DNA from: Colwellia psychrerythraea
GTDB taxonomy: Bacteria > Pseudomonadota > Gammaproteobacteria > Enterobacterales > Alteromonadaceae
Assembly (NCBI GenBank): GCA_002163005.1
Contig: MAAF01000021.1
Span: 1 to 37,574 of the forward strand
Reading direction: 5' to 3'
Length of the DNA stretch: 37,574 nt
Below are positions 32,623 to 37,574 of this stretch, in pieces (the stretch's first letter is position 1; every line of letters starts with the position of its first letter). The translations under genes and the position numbers were made by a program. Under the pieces are notes generated by a model. That model had not been told where the DNA came from. It did no database searches and saw nothing but the letters and a program-made list of their open reading frames with translations.

Positions 32623-33792
32623 ATGGGTAACTATCTATCGTTAATCAGTTTTTTATTTTGCTCTTTGCTTACCTTGTCCGCACAAAGTACTGAGCAAAAA
32701 CCCACAACTGAACCAGCGGGATCTGTGAAAAAAACCAGCACAGAGCTACAGTCAAACAACGAATCAGCCATCATACTCTCAGAGCAACAGCAGAATCAGT
32801 GCGCGCAATACTGCAGTGAAGCCAAACCTAAGGAGAGTTATAAACAACAAGTAAATGATAGACAAAACCCTAACTCAAGTGTTGGTTACGAATTAGTAAT
32901 ACCTGAAGCTTTACCTCCAAGAAATCGCTGGTCTGATTTTCTTCCCTTTTTAGGTAAAGAAGCCCGTGAAGCTGGCTATTTATTACCCTTACCTTTTGGC
33001 ATTTCACTGGTTGGCTTAACACAAGAGCAACCTTTCACGGTGTCTGAAATAGGGTTAGAAATTGATGGCCAGCAAAGCGAGCTCATTAATGACTTTATTG
33101 ATAATTCAATTACCGCTAAAAATCTAAAAGTATCTGACACGACTTATAATTTACGTTTTGACGCGTGGATCCTGCCCTTTTGGAATGTTTACGGCTTAGT
33201 CGGTAAAACAAAGGGCAAAGCTGAACTTGAACTAGATGTAGACCTCGAACTCCCCACCTTACTGTTAGCGGCCGCAGGTATTGGTAGTGGCCTTAATGAT
33301 AAACGTTGCACCAGTATTAACTTACCTTTTCAAGGGCCTGCACCAGGTCACTGCTTAGTGAGTGCAGAAGGCATTCCAACAACCTTAAACTTTCATGGCA
33401 CAGTGTTGGGCTACGGTACAACGATCGCAGGTGGCTACGGTGATTTTTTTGGTATGTTTGATGTAAACTATACCGAAGCCGACATTAATATCGCCATCGA
33501 AAAATCAAAACAAACGGTGTATTCCACGCGTTTAGGCTGGAATGGTAGTATTGGCGCCTTCCAAGGACAAATTTGGCTTGGTGCTATGAAGCAAGATATC
33601 AAACAACAACTGGCGGTCTCTACACCAGGTAATAAAGTCGCGGTATTGATTGATCAGCATGCCAGTTCACCGTGGAATTATCTTATTGGCGCACAATGGA
33701 ACATTACCGAAGAATGGGCAGTTATTGCCGAAACCAACTTAGCCTTTAGTGACAGACAACAGTTTATGATGCAGCTAGGTTATCGTTTCTAA
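32623..33792 (+). CDS. Probable outer-membrane beta-barrel protein of unknown family
   Basis: I do not recognise a named family. The 389-residue product has a signal peptide (LSLISFLFCSLLTLSA), a polar linker with Gln and Asn, then a region of alternating hydrophobic strands with glycine turns (VYGLVGKTKGKAELEL, VLGYGTTIAGGYGDFFGMFDVNYTEAD, GWNGSIGAFQGQIWLGAM). It ends in QFMMQLGYRF, with a terminal aromatic residue as in outer-membrane barrels. Two pairs of cysteines (CAQYC and CTSIN...GHC) could form disulfides. The frame is open from GTG 32557; ATG 32623 is preferred because it starts the signal peptide, though the ribosome-binding site is weak. The MscS-type channel gene follows after 38 bases. 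Confidence 0.68.
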   Translation: MGNYLSLISFLFCSLLTLSAQSTEQKPTTEPAGSVKKTSTELQSNNESAIILSEQQQNQCAQYCSEAKPKESYKQQVNDRQNPNSSVGYELVIPEALPPRNRWSDFLPFLGKEAREAGYLLPLPFGISLVGLTQEQPFTVSEIGLEIDGQQSELINDFIDNSITAKNLKVSDTTYNLRFDAWILPFWNVYGLVGKTKGKAELELDVDLELPTLLLAAAGIGSGLNDKRCTSINLPFQGPAPGHCLVSAEGIPTTLNFHGTVLGYGTTIAGGYGDFFGMFDVNYTEADINIAIEKSKQTVYSTRLGWNGSIGAFQGQIWLGAMKQDIKQQLAVSTPGNKVAVLIDQHASSPWNYLIGAQWNITEEWAVIAETNLAFSDRQQFMMQLGYRF

Positions 33793-33830
33793 CGACTCCA
33801 GCACTGAATTAAACACCTCGTTATCTTTCA

Positions 33831-34772
33831 ATGGATATTATTATGACAGACCCAAAAACCGACAACACTGAAACCCTAACTAACAGCATAACCGATACTG
33901 CGCAGCAGGCTGTCGATCTCCCTGCTGAATTATTACGTCATGAAATTGAACAGGCGTCAGCAATTTATAAAATAGTTGTCGACTTCTTTACCAACTATAG
34001 CTTTCAACTGGTTGGTGCCTTACTGATATTTTTACTGGGCTTCTATGTTGCGGGTAAAATAGCTAAAGCAGTATTACGTCTTTGTGAAAAACATAAACTC
34101 GATGTTACTCTAAGCCGCTTTATCGCCAGCACCACCAGAATGGTAGTGATGGTGATGATAAGTATCATGGCACTAAGTAAAATAGGGATTAGTGTTACGC
34201 CATTTATTGCCGCTCTCGGTGCAATTTCATTAGGTGCAGGTTTAGCATTACAAGGCTTATTAGCCAATTACGCCGCAGGCTTTAATATCATCATTATTCG
34301 CCCTTTTGTTGTCGGTGATACCATTGAAGTACAGGGGGTAACGGGCATAGTTAAAGAAGTACAATTAGCTTACACCATCATCCAAGATGAAGACTCCGCT
34401 GAGATCACCATTCCCAACAAACATATTGTCGGTGAAGTGGTACTTAACTCAAGAAAAGATACGTTATTAAAACTCTCTGTTGGCATCTCGTATCAAGACA
34501 ACCCTATCGACGTTATAGCGCTTATTGAGCGCACTTTAGCCAAGCTTGATGTATATACTGATGAAGTACGTATGCAGGTAGGTATTGATGCCTTTGCTGA
34601 CAGCGCCATTACCATTGGTATTAGACTTTGGATACCCACCACCAATTTATACGCGGCCAAATATAGCGCCTATAAAGCGATTTACTTAGCGTTTGAACAA
34701 GAAAAAATTACGATTCCATTCCCACAACAAGATATTCATCTTATTGAGCCAAAAAACCTTAAACAAGCTTAA
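33831..34772 (+). CDS. mscS: Small-conductance mechanosensitive channel, MscS family
   Basis: A 313-residue inner-membrane channel that opens under membrane tension to release solutes during osmotic downshock. Three transmembrane helices lie at about 50-160. The pore helix block GAISLGAGLALQGLLANYAAGF contains the Gly/Ala packing pattern of MscS TM3, and it is followed by IIIIRPFVVGDTIEVQGVTGIV, the start of the cytoplasmic beta domain. EITIPNKHIVGEVVLNSR is also conserved. Two in-frame starts exist; ATG 33843 has GGA 7 bases upstream and may be the true one. The last codons lie in a 10-bp tandem repeat. It follows the probable outer-membrane protein gene and may share a transcript with it. 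Confidence 0.92.
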   Translation: MDIIMTDPKTDNTETLTNSITDTAQQAVDLPAELLRHEIEQASAIYKIVVDFFTNYSFQLVGALLIFLLGFYVAGKIAKAVLRLCEKHKLDVTLSRFIASTTRMVVMVMISIMALSKIGISVTPFIAALGAISLGAGLALQGLLANYAAGFNIIIIRPFVVGDTIEVQGVTGIVKEVQLAYTIIQDEDSAEITIPNKHIVGEVVLNSRKDTLLKLSVGISYQDNPIDVIALIERTLAKLDVYTDEVRMQVGIDAFADSAITIGIRLWIPTTNLYAAKYSAYKAIYLAFEQEKITIPFPQQDIHLIEPKNLKQA

Positions 34773-34790
34773 ACAAGCTTAAACAAGCTT
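34761..34790 (+). repeat. Three 10-bp tandem repeats across the mscS stop codon
   Basis: AAACAAGCTT occurs exactly three times in a row (34761-34770, 34771-34780, 34781-34790). The TAA stop of mscS lies at the junction of the first and second copies. As the unit is not a multiple of three, copy changes do not affect codons before the stop, but the first copy encodes the C-terminal KQA. Confidence 0.9.
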
Positions 34791-34831
34791 AATAATTTAG
34801 CTTATTTAAGGAGTCGAGTTTAACTAAAAAT

Positions 34832-34851
34832 GGGCAAGCCACTACTTGCCC
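34832..34851. terminator. Terminator between mscS and the potF-like gene
   Basis: GGGCAAG (34832-34838) and CTTGCCC (34845-34851) form a perfect GC-rich 7-bp stem with a 6-base loop. On the minus strand it is followed by ATTTTTAG, 10 bases after the potF-like stop. On the plus strand TTTAAA follows, so it may serve both convergent genes. Confidence 0.8.
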
Positions 34852-34861
34852 TTTAAACTAA

Positions 34862-35971
34862 TTAACGACCAGTTTTCACTGCTGTCCAAACGCGGGTCAT
34901 AGCACGTTGCGCTTTCAAAGGACGAACTTCTTGGATATACAAATTATTAATGACCTCGTCAGAAGGGTAAATGGCAGGGTTTTCACGAACTTCTTTATCG
35001 ATTAAATTCGTCGATGCCACGTTACCGTTTGCATAGGCAACATAGTTAGTTATACCAGCAATGACGTCAGGTCGTAGTAGGTAATTAACAAACTTATGAG
35101 CATTTTCTTTGTTGGGTGCATCTTTAGGGATCGCTAACATGTCAAACCAAAGATTCGCTCCTTCTTTAGGAATTTTATACTCAATGATGTGGCCATTTCC
35201 AGCTTCTTCTGCACGTGCTTTAGCTTGGAATACATCACCTGAGAATCCATAAGCAACACAGATATCGCCATTAGCTAAATCTGTGATGTAACGTGAAGAA
35301 TGGAAGTAAGTGATATAAGGACGTATTTTAGCTAATAATTTACCCGCCGCTTTATAATCGCTTGCCTTGTGGCTATTTGGGTTGAGTCCTAAATAGAGCA
35401 GTGCCTGTGGAATCATTTCATCTGGCGAGTCAAGGACTGCTAGACCACACTTCCCCAATTTTTCAGCAAATTTAGGGTTAAAAATAAGTTCTAGTGAGTC
35501 AGTCGGTGCGTCATCGCCTATTGCCGCTTTAACTTGAGCAACATTATAACCAATACCATTGGTACCCCATAAGTAAGGAACCGAATGTTCATTACCTGGA
35601 TCGGCTGTTTGCAGCTTGCTCATTAACTCAGCATCTAGGTTACTATGATTAGTTAATTTCTCACGGCTTAATTTACTATATACACCCGCTTTAATTTGTT
35701 TAGTCAAGAAGCTATTTGACGGCACCACAATATCATAGCCAGAGCGACCTGAAAGCAGTTTAGCTTCTAGTACCTCATTACTATCGAATACGTCATAAAT
35801 GACCCGAATTCCAGTTTCTTTTCTAAAGTTTTCCAATGTATCTTCGGCAACATAATCGGACCAGTTATACATTTTGACTACTTGTTCCTCACTAGCACTA
35901 ACGCTACTCACAAATATTCCGGCACTTAACAATGCCATTGCTGTTACTGTTGCTTTTTTAAAAAGTCTCAT
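34862..35971 (-). CDS. Putrescine/polyamine-binding periplasmic protein, PotF-like
   Basis: A 369-residue periplasmic solute-binding protein with a signal peptide (ending SSVSA). It follows E. coli PotF closely: KMYNWSDYVAEDTLENFRKETG, VIYDVFDSNEVLEAKLLSG, YDIVVPSNSFLTKQIKAG, WGTNGIGYNVAQVKA, and YFHSSRYITDLANGDICVAYGFSGDVFQA. NWSDY and GFSGDVFQA hold residues of the ligand pocket, including the Asp that contacts the amine. The FD-rich IPKEGANLWFDMLAIPKDA is also conserved. No permease or ATPase gene is adjacent: the gene is alone between its terminator and the LysR-type gene. It therefore needs a transporter encoded elsewhere, or acts in sensing. A site shared with the regulator's own promoter lies upstream. 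Confidence 0.9.
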   Translation of the reverse strand: MRLFKKATVTAMALLSAGIFVSSVSASEEQVVKMYNWSDYVAEDTLENFRKETGIRVIYDVFDSNEVLEAKLLSGRSGYDIVVPSNSFLTKQIKAGVYSKLSREKLTNHSNLDAELMSKLQTADPGNEHSVPYLWGTNGIGYNVAQVKAAIGDDAPTDSLELIFNPKFAEKLGKCGLAVLDSPDEMIPQALLYLGLNPNSHKASDYKAAGKLLAKIRPYITYFHSSRYITDLANGDICVAYGFSGDVFQAKARAEEAGNGHIIEYKIPKEGANLWFDMLAIPKDAPNKENAHKFVNYLLRPDVIAGITNYVAYANGNVASTNLIDKEVRENPAIYPSDEVINNLYIQEVRPLKAQRAMTRVWTAVKTGR

Positions 35972-36294
35972 TATTTATCCTTTCGTTGCATCACAGATTA
36001 ACTAAACAAGCGAAACAAAAATCAAACGTTCAAACAGTACACGTTTGTTTTTTATACGCTACCTCAAGAGGGCATCGAGTCGTACTTTGTTTATGCCTAG
36101 CTTACTTGGTTATTTACACTTGACTCTATATTTGCCCCCTTTGATAGAGTATTGACCTCCTCACCTTTTTAATAAATACCACTTTTTTTAACGTTAGTTA
36201 CACGATTAGTTACTTATCAGGGCTTATTGAATAAAATAAAAAACACTTCATCTTACAATTAAAAAGTTGTCAAAACTATAGAGGTTAGCGCTGA
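35972..36294. other. 323-bp region between potF-like and lysR-type genes
   Basis: No gene is seen. It should hold the promoter of the potF-like gene (minus strand). It contains a 7-bp inverted repeat ACTCTAT (36123-36129) / ATAGAGT (36144-36150), a CAAACG/CGTTTG stem followed by TTTTTT near 36023-36055, and the direct repeat TTAGTTAC-ACGA-TTAGTTAC at 36194-36213, which recurs in the lysR/aminotransferase region. Confidence 0.5.
36193..36218 (+). promoter_or_regulatory. Candidate regulator site upstream of the potF-like gene
   Basis: TTAGTTAC occurs twice (36194-36201 and 36206-36213) with a 12-base period, followed by TTATC. The 26-base stretch matches the reverse complement of 37224-37249 at 20 positions. 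It lies 222-247 bases before the potF-like start. The shared occurrence suggests a binding site for the LysR-type regulator encoded between them. Confidence 0.5.
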
Positions 36295-37215
36295 CTAGGC
36301 TGTTTTGTGTAACTCTTCTAAATAAGCTTCAGTAATTAAATTGGGGCGAGCGCCCTTTCGAGTGATGGCAGAAAAATTAGTATAAAAGTTACGTTTGTGA
36401 GGTTCAATGGCACGCAACAAATCTTGTACCACCCAACGTTCCGCAAAGTGAGTTGGTAAAAAACCGATAAAACGTCCTGTAAGAATGAGAAATGCAATAC
36501 CTTCACGATCGGTAGATGTTGCCGAGGCCTTAAATCTTTTCTGTTGTTGTTTAATTTCGGCAGGCTGTGGGTAACAAGGCAATACCGCGTCATATTTTTC
36601 AAGGGCGTAATCACTAATCGTATTAAGATCTTGTTTGAATAATGGATGCTGAGCACTGCAATATAATAACGATTTTTCCTTGTATAAAGGAAGGTAATTT
36701 AATCCTGATAAAGCACGTAAATCGGGGACTACACCGACATGAAGCTGACCTTCTAATACTGCATTCTCAATGTCGTAGGGCGGCATCATCTGAATATTAA
36801 AGATGACTTCAGGTGCACGGTGCTTGAAAGTACTAAGCGATCTGGTAATACGCATTTGTGGATTGGTGACCAAGTTATCAGTAATACCGATGTTTAGATC
36901 TCCAACCAGCTTGGTGTTGATGGCGTTAATTTGCGACTTAAAAGTATCTAAGCTGCCCAATAGCTGCAAGGTTGCATTATAAACATGTTCGCCTTGCTCG
37001 GTAATAGAAAATCCCGTTCTACCGCGATGACACAGCCGCATGTTCAATAGCGATTCTAATTCAGACATTGCGTTACTAATTGCAGGACGACTGATATTAA
37101 GTTCGGCCTCTGCAGCAGCAAAGCCTCCAGATTCAATTACCGCTTTAAAAATTCGTAAGATCCGAATATGAGAGTCACCAAGTCGGTGAGGCAATATGTT
37201 TTTTATTTTATTCAT
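36295..37215 (-). CDS. LysR-type transcriptional regulator
   Basis: A 306-residue regulator. The N-terminal winged helix-turn-helix is clear (residues about 15-75: HIRILRIFKAVIESGGFAAA, then ELNISRPAISNAMSELESLL, then FSITEQGEHVY). The effector-binding domain follows, with GDLNIGITDNLVTNPQ, ENAVLEGQLHVGVVPDLRAL and the late LILTGRFIGFLPTHFAERWV. AGGG stands about 6 bases before the ATG. It is divergent from the omega-aminotransferase gene, the standard arrangement for a LysR regulator and its target, and lies upstream of the potF-like gene. The effector is probably an amine, amino acid or a breakdown product; this is inference from context. Confidence 0.92.
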   Translation of the reverse strand: MNKIKNILPHRLGDSHIRILRIFKAVIESGGFAAAEAELNISRPAISNAMSELESLLNMRLCHRGRTGFSITEQGEHVYNATLQLLGSLDTFKSQINAINTKLVGDLNIGITDNLVTNPQMRITRSLSTFKHRAPEVIFNIQMMPPYDIENAVLEGQLHVGVVPDLRALSGLNYLPLYKEKSLLYCSAQHPLFKQDLNTISDYALEKYDAVLPCYPQPAEIKQQQKRFKASATSTDREGIAFLILTGRFIGFLPTHFAERWVVQDLLRAIEPHKRNFYTNFSAITRKGARPNLITEAYLEELHKTA

Positions 37216-37223
37216 TAGGCCCT

Positions 37224-37249
37224 AATAAGTAACCAATCATATAACTATT
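37224..37249 (-). promoter_or_regulatory. Candidate LysR-regulator site in the lysR/aminotransferase region
   Basis: On the minus strand this reads as an imperfect direct repeat ATAGTTAT-ATGA-TTGGTTAC followed by TTATT. It is the second copy of the site at 36193-36218 (20 of 26 matches). It starts 9 bases from the lysR start codon and lies 87-112 bases upstream of the aminotransferase start, a fitting position for autoregulation and activation. An additional TAAC-N4-GTTA symmetry lies at 37242-37253. Confidence 0.5.
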
Positions 37250-37335
37250 GTTAAAAAAAGATGTATTTAAGAAAATAACAGGATAGTGATAATAGAGTCA
37301 ACTTAATTCTAATCTTAGCTATGTTGAGGTCAACA

Positions 37336-37574
37336 ATGAACAACAACCAAACAAAACATGGTATCAGTCAAGCACAACTCGATGCGCACTGGATGGCATT
37401 TACTGGCAACCGTGAGTTTAAAAAAGACCCGCGCATCATCGTTTCTGCCGAGGGAAATTACTACACCGATGCCGACGGTCGAAAAATATTTGATGGTTTA
37501 TCTGGCCTTTGGTGCTGCGGCGCTGGTCATAGTCGTCCAGAAATTACCGAAGCGGTGAGTAAACAATTAAAACA
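37336..37574 (+). CDS. Class III omega-amino acid:pyruvate aminotransferase, 5' part only
   Basis: The gene starts at ATG 37336, with GAGG 6 bases upstream, and runs off the right edge after 79 codons. The visible part reads MNNNQTKHGISQAQLDAHWM, then FTGNREFKKDPRIIVSAEG, YYTDADGRKIFDGLSGLWCC, GAGHSRPEI. This matches the N-terminus of class III PLP aminotransferases of the beta-alanine/omega-amino acid:pyruvate type (HWMxF, KDPRIIVxAEG, DGRKxxDxLSGLW, GAGHSRxEI). The catalytic lysine lies beyond the window. It would move amino groups from beta-alanine, GABA-like acids or amines to pyruvate. It is divergent from the LysR-type gene and is its probable target. Confidence 0.88.
   Translation, partial: MNNNQTKHGISQAQLDAHWMAFTGNREFKKDPRIIVSAEGNYYTDADGRKIFDGLSGLWCCGAGHSRPEITEAVSKQLK

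Noticed and set aside
36023..36055. CAAACG/CGTTTG stem followed by TTTTTT as the lysR-type gene terminator
   Set aside because: The T-run is on the plus strand, where no gene ends nearby, and it is about 240 bases beyond the lysR-type stop on the other strand. It is more likely chance or part of the potF-like promoter region.
37358..37558. Plus-strand 66-codon open frame at the right edge
   Set aside because: It is a shifted frame inside the true aminotransferase reading frame that starts at ATG 37336, which shows clear family motifs.

Overview
The window is AT-rich chromosomal DNA from a marine gammaproteobacterium of the Alteromonadales. The best fit is Colwellia or a close relative. This rests on the housekeeping genes (rsmJ, plsB, ubiC-ubiA, glpE-glpG, kbl-tdh, waaA-kdkA, rph-pyrE, yicC, yceH), the low GC, the frequent GTG/TTG starts, and several families of short palindromic or MITE-like intergenic repeats. 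No sequence search was run, so the taxon is an inference. No rRNA, tRNA, CRISPR array, prophage, transposase or plasmid gene is visible.

Layout from left to right. 1-5.5 kb: rsmJ (-); a tandem OB-fold SSB-like protein; a membrane protein joining a sugar-dehydrogenase-like propeller to a cytoplasmic PH-like/SHOCT tail; a TVP38-type membrane protein; a NYN-domain protein (-). 5.6-8.7 kb: plsB and an unknown small gene. 8.7-11.7 kb: a TRAP transporter operon dctP-dctQ-dctM (-). 12-15 kb: a FIST sensor gene followed by a GGDEF/EAL gene with a degenerate GGDQF motif. 15-18.5 kb: ubiC-ubiA (-), a FliL-like protein, glpE-glpG (-). 18.7-21.6 kb: kbl-tdh (-) threonine catabolism with a divergent Lrp-family regulator. 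21.7-25.6 kb: waaA-kdkA plus a small secreted protein, then a secreted alpha/beta hydrolase (-). 25.7-27.4 kb: rph-pyrE (-), split by a MITE-like element. 27.6-30.7 kb: a thioredoxin-like protein, a Tat-exported subunit and a GMC flavoprotein. 30.8-34.8 kb: yicC, yceH, a probable outer-membrane barrel protein and an MscS channel. 34.9-37.6 kb: a PotF-like binding protein, a LysR-type regulator and a divergent class III omega-aminotransferase that runs off the right edge.

The most useful new observations are these. (1) A 26-bp site, matching at 20 of 26 positions, occurs both upstream of the orphan potF-like gene and, in inverted orientation, in the lysR/aminotransferase intergenic region, which suggests one regulon for amine uptake and breakdown. 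(2) A MITE-like element sits between rph and pyrE and its terminal repeat supplies the rph stop codon. (3) Two uncommon protein layouts are present: a double-OB SSB paralogue, and a propeller-TM-PH/SHOCT fusion. (4) A FIST protein is paired with a c-di-GMP enzyme whose cyclase domain is probably dead. (5) Several gene starts were corrected using promoter, ribosome-binding-site and repeat evidence (1096, 4222, 21157, 21739, 27627, 30827, 32623).
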